Notes: generated by a model not told the origin, from the sequence alone. A stretch of DNA of 64,000 bases from Intestinibacillus sp. Marseille-P6563 (GCF_900604335.1 NZ_UWOD01000001.1:248001-312000), one strand, 5' to 3'; counted from the first letter of the stretch, positions 44,515-51,783 are shown. Translations and numbers: made by a program.

Positions 44515-44595
44515 ATGAACACACCAACCTTAGAAACAGAGCGTTTGATTTTAAGGAAGTTTACAGAGCAGGATATGGAGGCATTGTTCTTATAA
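44515..44595 (+). pseudogene. Second GNAT acetyltransferase fragment (26 codons)
   Basis: MNTPTLETERLILRKFTEQD and then MEALFL and stop: the N terminus of a RimJ/RimL-type GNAT, broken after the first helix. The following bases lead directly to the ribosome site of the methyltransferase. This fits a deletion that fused the start of one gene to the region upstream of the next. Confidence 0.7.
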
Positions 44596-44614
44596 GCAAT
44601 TCTGGAGGAATATA

Positions 44615-45367
44615 ATGAGTGAATTAAAACAAAACTATTATGGCAGCTTGTGTACTGAAATGTACGAAATCTTACATGAACAAGCGCCACAGGACGAATT
44701 GGACTTTTATCTTTCCTATGCAGAAAAGAGAAGGAAAATCTTGGAGCCTCTGTGCGGCAGCGGACGGTTTTTGGTTCCGTTTTTAGAGCGTGGCTTTGAC
44801 ATCAGCGGGATGGATTTGTCAGAAGAAATGCTGGCGAAATTAAAGCAGAAAGCGCCGGACGCAAAAGCGATACAGGCGGACATCATCAACTATGCCGTAC
44901 AGGAACAGTTTGATTATATTTTTATTCCCTCTGGCTCCATTTCACTGTTTACAGACATGAGTATGTGCCAAGGAATTTTGCAGAAGATGAAAGAATTGCT
45001 GGCTCCCGGCGGGAAATTTGTGTTTGCAGTTGATACCGTCTTTGACCGATGTGAAGAGGACAGGGACTACAAAGTAAATGTTTCGGTGAAAACAAAAGAG
45101 GGATATGACTTGATCCTGAAAGGGAAAAACCATTACGACGAAAAAAGCCAGACGCAGTTTTCTCCGTCCATTTACGAACTCTATCACGGAGCGGAATTGC
45201 TGCAAAGTGAAACCATGGATTTTCAGACACACCTGTACCAATACGGGGAGATGGACGAATATCTGCGGGGGTGCGGCTTTAAGAGCATATCCGTCTATTC
45301 CAATTATCAGAAAGAACCCGCTGTCAATGACCAGTGCGAAATGTTTATCTATGAGTGCGGCATATAG
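44615..45367 (+). CDS. Class I SAM-dependent methyltransferase of resistance clusters
   Basis: 250 residues. It has a small N-terminal helical lid and a Rossmann SAM domain with ILEPLCGSGRFLVPFLERG, the acidic SGMDLSEEML, FDYIFIPSGSISLF and LLAPGGKFVFAVDT. This family is often found next to aminoglycoside resistance genes (ant(6)-type) in Gram-positive elements. No resistance gene remains here. The methylation target is not known. GGAGG precedes the ATG, and the gene looks complete. The hairpin after it is now split by the IS. Confidence 0.82.
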   Translation: MSELKQNYYGSLCTEMYEILHEQAPQDELDFYLSYAEKRRKILEPLCGSGRFLVPFLERGFDISGMDLSEEMLAKLKQKAPDAKAIQADIINYAVQEQFDYIFIPSGSISLFTDMSMCQGILQKMKELLAPGGKFVFAVDTVFDRCEEDRDYKVNVSVKTKEGYDLILKGKNHYDEKSQTQFSPSIYELYHGAELLQSETMDFQTHLYQYGEMDEYLRGCGFKSISVYSNYQKEPAVNDQCEMFIYECGI

Positions 45368-45384
45368 CAAAGCCAGCCGAGCCA

Positions 45385-45410
45385 GTCAACGGTCAAGATG
45401 AACGGCGCAT
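45385..45410. repeat. Left arm of the hairpin interrupted by the IS
   Basis: GTCAACGG...CGGCGCAT (with a 10-base bulge) is complementary to 46868-46883 on the far side of the IS. Before insertion it formed a 16-bp stem with a three-base loop, downstream of the methyltransferase. Confidence 0.7.
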
Positions 45411-45465
45411 TGAACTGCACCCCAAAAGTTGGACAAGAAAGTCAACGAAAGGGGTGCAGAAATCT

Positions 45466-45975
45466 ATGGGAAAAGAATTGTTCAGTGAGGAATTAAAATT
45501 AGCAGTTGTTCAGTATGTACTGGAAGGGCATACACGCAAAGAGGCATCCGAGAAATTTTGCGTATCCTGTACGCCGATTGAAAAATGGGTAAACTTGTAT
45601 AAGCTGCATGGTGCAAAAGGACTTCTAAGCAGAAATCTGGTTGGCCGACAAAAAGGCTTTGATGGCGAGTTTCGCCTAAAAGTGTTACAATACAAGCAGG
45701 AACATCACTTATCCTGTACACAGACAGCTATGCACTTTTGCCTTGATGTTGTAACAGTGTGCCGGTGGGAGAAGAAATTCCAAAAGGAAGGTGCACGGGG
45801 ACTTATGAAAAAGCAGGCGACAAAAGGTAGCGAAAAACGACAAAAGAAGCAGGAACAGTCGGAGCTGCAACAGGAAAACAAGCGGCTGTCAGAAGAAAAT
45901 TACCGGTTGAGAATGGAGAATGAATACCTAGAAAAATTAAACGCGTTAATTCAGAAGCGGGAAGAACCCGAATAA
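45466..45975 (+). CDS. IS150-type transposase subunit OrfA
   Basis: 169 residues with two helix-turn-helix segments (FSEELKLAVVQYVLEGHTRKEA and the second around VVTVCRWEKKFQKEG) and a C-terminal leucine zipper-like coiled coil (SELQQENKRLSEENYRLRME). It binds the inverted repeats. It ends nine bases before the GTG of OrfB, which is in the -1 frame, as usual for making an OrfAB fusion by programmed frameshift. Confidence 0.9.
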   Translation: MGKELFSEELKLAVVQYVLEGHTRKEASEKFCVSCTPIEKWVNLYKLHGAKGLLSRNLVGRQKGFDGEFRLKVLQYKQEHHLSCTQTAMHFCLDVVTVCRWEKKFQKEGARGLMKKQATKGSEKRQKKQEQSELQQENKRLSEENYRLRMENEYLEKLNALIQKREEPE

Positions 45976-45983
45976 GCGATGTT

Positions 45984-46832
45984 GTGGCTGCTGTTACAGA
46001 ATTAAGGCGTGATTATCCTCTGGCAGCATTACTTAAACTGGCCGGCATTCCCCGAAGTACATACTACTATCATTCCCGGAAAGCCAATGCTGTGGATAAA
46101 TACGCAAAAGAAAGGGCGGAAATCATAGCAATTTATCAGGAGAATCAAGGCCGGTACGGGTATCGGCGGATTGGTATGGAATTACGCAACAGAGGCTTTT
46201 GTCTGAACCACAAGACGGTACAAAAGCTGATGAAGGAGTCAGGCCTAAAATGTATGGTACGAATGAAAAAGTATCGTTCTTACCGTGGAGAAGTCGGCAA
46301 GATTGCACCAAATCTACTGGCTAGAGATTTCCATGCGGAAAGGCCGAATCAGAAATGGGTAACTGATGTGACTGAGTTTTCCCTGTTTGGAAACAAACTT
46401 TATCTTTCTCCTGTGCTTGACCTGTATAATGGTGAGATCATCAGCTATGCCATCAGTGAACGGGCTAATTACCGCCAGGTGGATGAGATGCTGGATAAAG
46501 CATTCTCCCGGCTCCCGGACAGCAGCGGGCTGATCCTTCATTCGGATCAGGGCTGGCAATATCAGAACGTCAGGTATCAAAAAAGACTGTTAGAAAAAGG
46601 CATTCGGCAAAGTATGTCCAGAAAGGGAAACTGTCTGGACAATGCGGTTATGGAAAACTTCTTCGGACTGTTAAAATCGGAACTGCTATACCTGCGGACG
46701 TTCCAATCATTAGACGAGTTCTGCCAGGAACTGATCGCTTATCTTGAATACTATAACCATAACCGAATCAAAGAAAAATTGAATGGGTTAAGTCCTGTCC
46801 AATACAGAATTCAAAATGGCTTTGCCGCATAA
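45984..46832 (+). CDS. IS150-type transposase OrfB (DDE integrase domain)
   Basis: 282 residues, the catalytic half of the transposase, with the DDE motif: Asp in WVTDVTEFSL, Asp in LHSDQGWQYQ and Glu in NAVMENFFGLLKSE. The HTH_21 segment YGYRRIGMELRNRGF precedes it. It starts at a GTG and is open further upstream, with ISDVVAAVTELRRD in the region before it, consistent with expression as a fusion to OrfA. Confidence 0.93.
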   Translation: MAAVTELRRDYPLAALLKLAGIPRSTYYYHSRKANAVDKYAKERAEIIAIYQENQGRYGYRRIGMELRNRGFCLNHKTVQKLMKESGLKCMVRMKKYRSYRGEVGKIAPNLLARDFHAERPNQKWVTDVTEFSLFGNKLYLSPVLDLYNGEIISYAISERANYRQVDEMLDKAFSRLPDSSGLILHSDQGWQYQNVRYQKRLLEKGIRQSMSRKGNCLDNAVMENFFGLLKSELLYLRTFQSLDEFCQELIAYLEYYNHNRIKEKLNGLSPVQYRIQNGFAA

Positions 46833-46915
46833 CTTTTGTCCAACTTTTGGGGAGCACTTCACATTTCATGCGCCGCCGTTGACAGCCCTGCCTGTCTTTG
46901 CTAAAAGGTAATCAA

Positions 46916-46945
46916 GGCGGGAAAGCCACAAAATGGCTTCCCGCC
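46916..46945 (+). terminator. Strong hairpin, terminator-like
   Basis: Arms 46916-46928 and 46934-46945 form a 12-bp stem with one bulge; no long T-run follows. Confidence 0.5.
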
Positions 46946-47122
46946 CATTTCAATTTTGCAAGGGAGAACGCTCTTAAATTAAAAAGAGTGCGGCCAAGCA
47001 CTTTGAGGGATTGGTCGCCTTGTCTGCCCGTTCAGCGGGACGGAGGGCGGCAGTCAAGGCCGGGTGTAAACCCGTTCATTTCAGCCTTGACGGTTGCCCG
47101 CTGTTCTGCTGCTTTTCCGGGA

Positions 47123-47154
47123 TTGTGGCCACAACTTCGGGACATTTTGTCCAC
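47123..47154. repeat. Double palindrome, copy 2
   Basis: TTGTGGCCACAA is followed by GGACA-ttt-TGTCC. The segment 47129-47152 is 20/24 identical to 42799-42822 in the same orientation. Confidence 0.6.
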
Positions 47155-47334
47155 AAGTCGGAGCGTAGAACGAGGGACGGGGGCTTTCATATACGCCCTG
47201 TCTGCTGATAAAACCAGAGATGTGCTTGCGGCTCCACGACACACAATCACAGCCCTGTTTTTTTGCCGCTTCAAATCCCCTTGTCCTCCCCGGCGGCAAC
47301 CTCATTTTCGCAGCAACGCCAACAGAGCGTATAA

Positions 47335-47392
47335 CACACAACCTTGCAAGCAAGGTTGTGTGCCAAAGGGGAGGCGCAAGCCCCCCCTTTGG
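47335..47392. other. Tandem perfect hairpins (candidate oriT)
   Basis: Hairpin A: a perfect 13-bp stem (47335-47347 with 47350-47362) with a two-base spacer. Hairpin B begins at the next base: arms 47363-47375 and 47380-47392, 12 of 13 paired, closed by a GCAA tetraloop. Tandem inverted repeats like these are typical of origins of transfer. Confidence 0.5.
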
Positions 47393-47614
47393 AAACCCCC
47401 GGTTTTGTCGGTGCGTGACCACAGATTGCATTTTTGCACCTATGTCCTTACCCCATCCAAAACCCAAAGAAACGGCGTAGGCCAGCCTGTGCCGTTTCTT
47501 TATTCGGCCTGCGGGCCGGGACGAGAGAAAACGCATAGAGAAAATTGTATTTCCGAGTTGAAGATTTTCGTTATCCGGGTTGTAATAAAATTAACCCGAA
47601 TAGGAGGTAACCAA

Positions 47615-47968
47615 ATGAAAGCAGTGGGTAAGCGATTGAAGTCCCGGCGGGAGAGTATCGGCCTTTCACAGGTAAAAATGGCTGAGGCCATCGGCTCCAC
47701 ACAGTCCAGTATCAACCGCTATGAGAATGGGCAGTCCACCCCATCTGTGGAACTATTTCGCCGCTATGCAGATTACTTTGATGTATCCTTAGATTATATC
47801 TTTGCCCGGACGGATAAGCCCCAGGGAGTAATATACGAGTTTAAGCCTAAAGCCGCTCCAGAGCGTGAGGAAATGCGACGCTTTATTGAGATGTGTTTTG
47901 ACCCACAATCTCCTATGAACGAAAAGCTAAAGGAAACACTGTTCCGTATGATGGAGGAAAACAGATGA
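47615..47968 (+). CDS. XRE family transcriptional regulator
   Basis: 117 residues. N-terminal Cro/C1 helix-turn-helix (RLKSRRESIGLSQVKMAEAIGS...SSINRYENG) followed by VELFRRYADYFDVSLDYIFART. Such proteins control excision or transfer genes of mobile elements. AGGAGG lies seven bases before the ATG, which settles the start within a longer open frame. Its stop overlaps the next gene (ATGA). Confidence 0.88.
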   Translation: MKAVGKRLKSRRESIGLSQVKMAEAIGSTQSSINRYENGQSTPSVELFRRYADYFDVSLDYIFARTDKPQGVIYEFKPKAAPEREEMRRFIEMCFDPQSPMNEKLKETLFRMMEENR

Positions 47969-48678
47969 AAGTTGCATATAGAGGACAACTTGATGCAATT
48001 GACCAATGGCTTCGTGATATTAACAATAAATTGACAATGGGTATATCTCCAACTTTTCTTTTGAATGATTGTCAAAAAATGCAAACTGATCTGCGAGAAG
48101 TCGCAGAAAAAAACAAACACGAGTATCCGTTTTACAGCCAAACGCTCCCTGGAATAGGTGATAATCTATTCAGACCCGATCCTTTCAACTATGGATTGAT
48201 GGCGCTAAATGTTGCAGCTTTTGGGGAATTATTTATTATCGTACAGCACCTGGTTCGTGAACCTGTCAATATGCGTTTTTGGCAAGACATTCACCCACGA
48301 ATCATTGAAGTTTCAAAGGAACTATTTTGCGACGGCCATTTTGCTGCCGCTTCTGAAAGTGCCATTAAAGAAGTCGAAACTCGAATGCGAGAGTTGTTTA
48401 AGGAAGGAAAACCAAACTCTCCTACTCCTAAAGATGCAACGGGTTTAATTGATGCGTTGTTGTAAGATAATGGTTTTTATCAGTTTTGCGATACATCAGA
48501 AATAAGTGGAGCCAATTTTCGTAAAGGTGTTAAGTCTATCTTTGAGGGCGTTTTTACTGCTTATCGGAACCCCTCTATGCACGCAAATCTAACCTGTTCG
48601 CAGAGAGAAGCCTTTGATCGGATCGTACAGGCAAGCCAAATGATGAGCATTTTAACAGACGGCGAGGTGAGAATATGA
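47965..48678 (+). pseudogene. TIGR02391/Ymh-type protein split by an in-frame TAA
   Basis: The frame begins MKVAYRGQLDAIDQW and runs to an in-frame TAA at 48463-48465 (166 codons). The same frame continues for 70 further codons (DNGFYQFCDTSE, then GVKSIFEGVFTAYRNPSMHA) and ends at TGA 48676-48678. The C-terminal part, HFAAASESAIKEVETRMREL then a short insert and FEGVFTAYRNPSMHA, is the TIGR02391 (Ymh) signature, a domain found in abortive-infection-like and mobile-element proteins. The split lies just inside that domain. The final TGA overlaps the ATG of the recombinase, as if the gene had once been intact. Confidence 0.65.
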
Positions 48679-48783
48679 AAGCTGTAATCTATGCCCGCTA
48701 TTCCTCCGACAACCAGCGAGAAGAAAGCATAGAAGGACAAATCCGGGAGTGTACCGCCTTTGCCGAGAAGAACGGTATTACGG
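48675..48783 (+). pseudogene. Large serine recombinase, N-terminal fragment
   Basis: MKAVIYARYSSDNQREESIE and GQIRECTAFAEKNGIT are the start of a serine resolvase domain, including the catalytic Ser in YARYSS. The similarity stops at GIT (48783) and the frame then continues into antisense sequence of the integrase. The remaining 450 or more residues are missing. Confidence 0.8.
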
Positions 48784-48995
48784 CCCTTCATGTCCGCCAC
48801 ATAGACGGCAACGAAGTTCTCAAAGGTCATTTCCAGATCGGCGGTCTGCTGTTGCAGGAATGTCCGTTCCCACTCCAGCGCCTCCCGTTTGGTGGGAAAG
48901 CCCCGTTTCATCTTCTTGACCTTTTTGCCTGTCCAGTCCTCGTAGTAAAAGGACGCATACCATGTGCCTTTCTCCTTGTCTTTGTATGCTGGCAT
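48783..48995 (-). pseudogene. Tyrosine integrase, N-terminal fragment
   Basis: MPAYKDKEKGTWYASFYYED, TGKKVKKMKRGFPTKREALEW and TFENFVAVYVADMKGR are the AP2-like arm-binding domain and the beginning of the core-binding domain of Tn916-like integrases. The sequence ends abruptly at MKGR (about 48783), where the serine recombinase fragment begins from the other side. The catalytic domain is absent. AAGGAGGG lies before the ATG. Confidence 0.8.
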
Positions 48996-49008
48996 TGTAG
49001 TTCCCTCC

Positions 49009-49197
49009 TTACTGCTCATCCCGCAGTCCGTAGAATTTTTCCTCGAAGTAGCGCCTGCTCACCCGTCCGGGAATGGTGATAAAGCCTTTCTGTTTCAGTT
49101 CCTCGTTCATCTCCCGCACCAGTTTGTAGGCGTAGGGCTTGGAGATACCCAGTTCCCTGGCTACTTCTTCCGCCTTTACAAACAGTTCCTTGCTCAT
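49009..49197 (-). CDS. Excisionase-like helix-turn-helix protein
   Basis: 62 residues: ELFVKAEEVARELGISKPYAYKLVREMNEE is a MerR/excisionase-type HTH; ends FYGLRDEQ. Proteins of this type lie directly upstream of Tn916-like integrases and direct excision. GAGGAGGTG precedes the ATG; an upstream frame extension is spurious. The gene is intact, but its integrase is not. Confidence 0.78.
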   Translation of the reverse strand: MSKELFVKAEEVARELGISKPYAYKLVREMNEELKQKGFITIPGRVSRRYFEEKFYGLRDEQ

Positions 49198-49363
49198 GCG
49201 TTTCACCTCCTCATTTATATTTCGCAAATATGTTAATGCTACCATCCTCATTATACATTAACACAAGCGTTAATGTCAAGAATTTATTTCGCATTTTTGT
49301 TAAACTTTATCTTGCATATTTCGCTTTTTTGCGCTATACTATTGGCAAAGGCGGTGGGATATT

Positions 49364-49921
49364 ATGACAGTCGGAGATAAGATAAAGAAAATCCGCACCT
49401 TTCGAGGTATGACACAAAAGGAATTGGGGCTTGCTGTCGGCTTTGAGGAAAAGGGAGCAGACAACCGTATCGCACAGTACGAAACGAATTACCGTGTCCC
49501 CAAGCGGGAGTTGCTGGACAAGATTGCCGAGGCGCTGCGGGTAGACCGCCAGAATTTCTACACCATCGCCCCCGGCTCCGCCGAGGATTTCATGCGGACA
49601 TTCTTCTGGCTCGACGAGGACAGCCCCGGCGCTATTCGCCTGTTCCAACTTGTCCGCAATCCAGGCAGGGCGGGGGCCGCTGATGATACCGCTGTACGGT
49701 ACAATGACGGCGACGACTGGCCCGCACACCCTCCCGTGGGTATGTACTTCCAGTACGGCCTTGTGGACGAGTTTATGCGGGAATGGCTTTTGCGCCAGCA
49801 GGAGTTACACGCCGGGGAGATCACCAGGGACGAGTATTTTGAATGGAAACTTAACTGGCCCCATACCTGCGACGACAGCAAAGAAAGCGAGTATTATATC
49901 CCCTGGCGAAAAAACAAATAA
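49364..49921 (+). CDS. XRE family regulator of conjugative element
   Basis: 185 residues. It has an N-terminal HTH (VGDKIKKIRTFRGMTQKELGLAVGF...NRIAQYETNYRVPKRELLDKI) and a C-terminal domain rich in aromatic residues (GMYFQYGLVDEFMREWLLRQ; WKLNWPHTCDDSK). This type occurs in Tn916-like elements. It is divergent from the excisionase. The AT-rich 49198-49363 gap would hold the divergent promoters. It ends at a strong terminator. Confidence 0.85.
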   Translation: MTVGDKIKKIRTFRGMTQKELGLAVGFEEKGADNRIAQYETNYRVPKRELLDKIAEALRVDRQNFYTIAPGSAEDFMRTFFWLDEDSPGAIRLFQLVRNPGRAGAADDTAVRYNDGDDWPAHPPVGMYFQYGLVDEFMREWLLRQQELHAGEITRDEYFEWKLNWPHTCDDSKESEYYIPWRKNK

Positions 49922-49978
49922 GACAAGCAAAAAACCGCCCTGCTGAATTTGTCGTTCAGCAGGGCGGTTTTGCTTGTC
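49922..49978. terminator. Very strong bidirectional terminator at the end of the XRE gene
   Basis: A stem of about 24 bp with one bulged base (49922-49946 with 49955-49978) encloses a GC-rich core with A/T-rich base. It isolates the right end of the island. Confidence 0.9.
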
Positions 49979-50020
49979 CTTTTGGGATTATTCTCTTGAG
50001 AGTACCGGGTGGACACAAAT

Positions 50021-50039
50021 AGTATCAATCCAGTATCAA
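50021..50039. repeat. Tandem AGTATCAA motif
   Basis: AGTATCAA occurs at 50021-50028 and 50032-50039, an 11-base period, within the island's right end. Such short helical-period repeats are found as integrase arm sites; this is only a suggestion. Confidence 0.3.
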
Positions 50040-50088
50040 GAGCCTTATGGACGGGCAAAAAAGCCTGTATTCATGCGGGTTTGCGCCG

Positions 50089-50098
50089 TTTCGAGCGT
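50089..50098 (+). repeat. Right attachment-site candidate (direct repeat copy 2)
   Basis: TTTCGAGCGT, the same as 40293-40302; its last base is the first base of the guaA stop codon (on the plus strand). The 3' end of guaA is a known insertion site for genomic islands. Confidence 0.5.
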
Positions 50099-51642
50099 CA
50101 TTCCCACTCGATGGTTGCCGGGGGCTTGGAGGTGATGTCATACACGATACGATTCACATGACCCACTTCATTGACAATACGCACGCTCACGCGGTCGAGC
50201 ACCTCATACGGAATCCGTGCCCAATCCGCAGTCATAAAGTCAGTCGTCGTAACCGAACGCAACGCTACTGTATAATCATAGGTACGGCCATCGCCCATAA
50301 CACCGACCGAACGCATATTGGTCAGGACTGCAAAATACTGATTCATCGTATATTCCAGCCCAGCCTTGGCGACCTCATCCCGGAAGATAAAATCAGCTTC
50401 GCGCAGAATATCCAGCTTTTCCTTCGTGATTTCACCAATCACGCGAATCGCAAGGCCCGGTCCCGGGAACGGCTGACGCATAACCAGATATTCCGGCAGC
50501 CCCAATTCACGGCCAAGCTGACGTACTTCATCCTTAAACAGCAAACGCAGCGGCTCAATAATCTCCTTAAAATCAACGAAGTCCGGCAAACCACCAACAT
50601 TATGATGGCTCTTGATGACCGCCGCATCGCCTGCGCCCGATTCAATGACGTCCGGATAAATGGTGCCCTGCACCAGATAATCGACCGTACCGATCTTCTT
50701 GCCTTCTTCTTCAAAGACACGGATGAATTCTTCGCCGATGATCTTACGCTTGGTTTCGGGGTCGCTTACCCCAGCCAGTCTGCCAAGGAAACGAGCTTCG
50801 GCATCCACACGGATGAAATTGATGTCCCACTTTTCAAAAGCGGCCTCGACTTCGTCGCCTTCATCCTTACGCATCAGACCATGATCGACAAAGACACAAG
50901 TCAGCTGATTGCCGACAGCTTCTGCCAGCAGCGCTGCTGCAACCGACGAATCGACGCCGCCCGACAGCGCCAGCAGAACCTTGCCATCGCCTACTTTTTC
51001 GCGAATGGCACGGATGGAAGTATTCTTATAATCTTCCATCGTCCAGTCGCCCTTGGCGCCGCACACTTCATACAGGAAGTTTTTCAGCATCAAGGTACCA
51101 TTTTCGGTGTGATTGACCTCCGGATGATACTGTACGCCATAAAAGCCGCGTGCTTCATCGGCAATTGCTACATTCGGGCACATCGCCGTATGGCCAACCA
51201 GCTGGAAGCCCTCCGGTACCTTGGCCATATAGTCGCTGTGGCTCATCCAGGAGATGCCCTTTTCCGGCAGGCCATGGAACAGCTTGCAGGAAGTATCATA
51301 AAACGTTTCGGTCTTGCCGTATTCCCGCGCAGTATCATCCTGTGCGGCAGTCACCTGTCCGCCTAACGTCTGTGCCATGAGCTGGCAGCCATAACAGATG
51401 CCCAGCACCGGGATGCCCAATTCAAACAAAGCCGGCTCGCACTGCGGCGACTTGGGATCATATACACTATTCGGTCCACCCGTAAAAATGATGCCGATCG
51501 GCGCCATCCGCCGAATCTCCTCCACCGAGGTTTTATAGGACTTGACCTCACAATACACATTATGCTCGCGGACCCGGCGTGCAATCAGTTGATTATACTG
51601 CCCACCAAAATCCAAAACCAGAACCAGCTGATGATTCTCCAT
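50098..51642 (-). CDS. guaA: GMP synthase (glutamine-hydrolysing)
   Basis: 514 residues. The N-terminal glutamine amidotransferase has the catalytic Cys in [11 protein letters not shown] and His in YHPEV. The ATP-pyrophosphatase domain has the P-loop [11 protein letters not shown]. The C-terminal dimerisation domain ends in the canonical KPPATIEWE. It converts XMP to GMP. The 3' end borders the island but is intact to the last residue, as expected when an element inserts at or after the stop codon. It has a leader with a compact fold. Confidence 0.98.
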   Translation of the reverse strand: MENHQLVLVLDFGGQYNQLIARRVREHNVYCEVKSYKTSVEEIRRMAPIGIIFTGGPNSVYDPKSPQCEPALFELGIPVLGICYGCQLMAQTLGGQVTAAQDDTAREYGKTETFYDTSCKLFHGLPEKGISWMSHSDYMAKVPEGFQLVGHTAMCPNVAIADEARGFYGVQYHPEVNHTENGTLMLKNFLYEVCGAKGDWTMEDYKNTSIRAIREKVGDGKVLLALSGGVDSSVAAALLAEAVGNQLTCVFVDHGLMRKDEGDEVEAAFEKWDINFIRVDAEARFLGRLAGVSDPETKRKIIGEEFIRVFEEEGKKIGTVDYLVQGTIYPDVIESGAGDAAVIKSHHNVGGLPDFVDFKEIIEPLRLLFKDEVRQLGRELGLPEYLVMRQPFPGPGLAIRVIGEITKEKLDILREADFIFRDEVAKAGLEYTMNQYFAVLTNMRSVGVMGDGRTYDYTVALRSVTTTDFMTADWARIPYEVLDRVSVRIVNEVGHVNRIVYDITSKPPATIEWE

Positions 51643-51695
51643 TCGGACGCCATCCTTTCTTTTTATTCAAACTTTTTCACAACAAAAGAAAATAT

Positions 51696-51745
51696 CGGAC
51701 GTGCGACGCGCCCATCGCCAAAACTGGTTCCCAGTTTTCCGTCCG
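51696..51745 (-). promoter_or_regulatory. Compact three-helix leader of guaA (uncharacterised)
   Basis: The transcript's first 50 bases can fold as a three-way junction: P1 of 6 bp (51696-51701 with 51740-51745), P2 of 8 bp with a three-base loop (51720-51727 with 51731-51738) and P3 of 4 bp (51703-51706 with 51715-51718). A U-rich run follows P1, so it may act as an attenuator. It does not match the purine riboswitch loops I know. Confidence 0.4.
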
Positions 51746-51752
51746 CTTGTTC

Positions 51753-51783
51753 AGTATAAAAATTATGCCACATTTTTGCTCAA
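51753..51783 (-). promoter_or_regulatory. Possible promoter for guaA
   Basis: On the minus strand TATACT (51753-51758) has a TTGAGC (51778-51783) 19 bases upstream. Transcription would begin right at the folded leader. Confidence 0.5.

Larger units (their letters stand above)
45411..46861 (+). mobile_element. IS3 family (IS150 group) insertion sequence
   Basis: A 1451-bp element with terminal inverted repeats: left TGAACTGCACCCCAAAAGTT (from 45411) and right, in reverse complement, TGAAGTGCTCCCCAAAAGTT (to 46861), 18 of 20 identical. It is flanked by the direct repeat CAT (45408-45410 and 46862-46864), the expected target duplication. It carries two overlapping-type ORFs for the transposase and looks intact and potentially mobile. 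Confidence 0.9.
46862..47614. other. Non-coding region of the island with several strong hairpins
   Basis: About 750 bases without a convincing gene. It holds the right arm of the interrupted hairpin (46868-46883), a 12-bp stem (46916-46945), the second copy of the double palindrome (47123-47154) and the tandem hairpins at 47335-47392. A plus-strand frame stays open through all of it, in frame with the XRE gene, but has no start site or recognisable protein. Confidence 0.6.
40293..50098. mobile_element. Decayed integrated mobile island between tRNA-Leu and guaA
   Basis: About 9.8 kb bounded by an imperfect direct repeat (10 identical bases, 12 of 13 with one mismatch). It contains relaxase and replication-initiator remnants, excisionase and truncated integrase and recombinase genes, XRE regulators, an IS3-family insertion and passenger genes. 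Its composition is mixed (the kinase region is AT-rich, the relaxase region is not) and differs from the chromosome. The boundaries are inference from the repeat; the presence of mobile genes is directly visible. The element cannot move by its own recombinases, since both are cut short. Confidence 0.75.

Noticed and set aside
47081-47536. Minus-strand 151-codon frame opposite the hairpin region
   Set aside because: It is unlikely to be a gene: basic, low-complexity composition and no start signal. Only the short motif shared with 42705-42905 was kept as a finding.
46898-47614. Long plus-strand open frame leading into the XRE gene (would make a 356-residue protein)
   Set aside because: No ribosome site and no recognisable domain; it runs through palindromes and GC-rich hairpins. 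The XRE gene has its own AGGAGG at 47615.
48783-49079. Continuation of the serine recombinase frame to 49079
   Set aside because: After GIT the residues are the reverse complement of the integrase gene, not recombinase sequence.
40335-50086. Ten-base match GCGCAAACCC near both island ends
   Set aside because: The copies (40335-40344 and 50077-50086) are inverted with respect to each other, so they cannot be attachment sites flanking the island.
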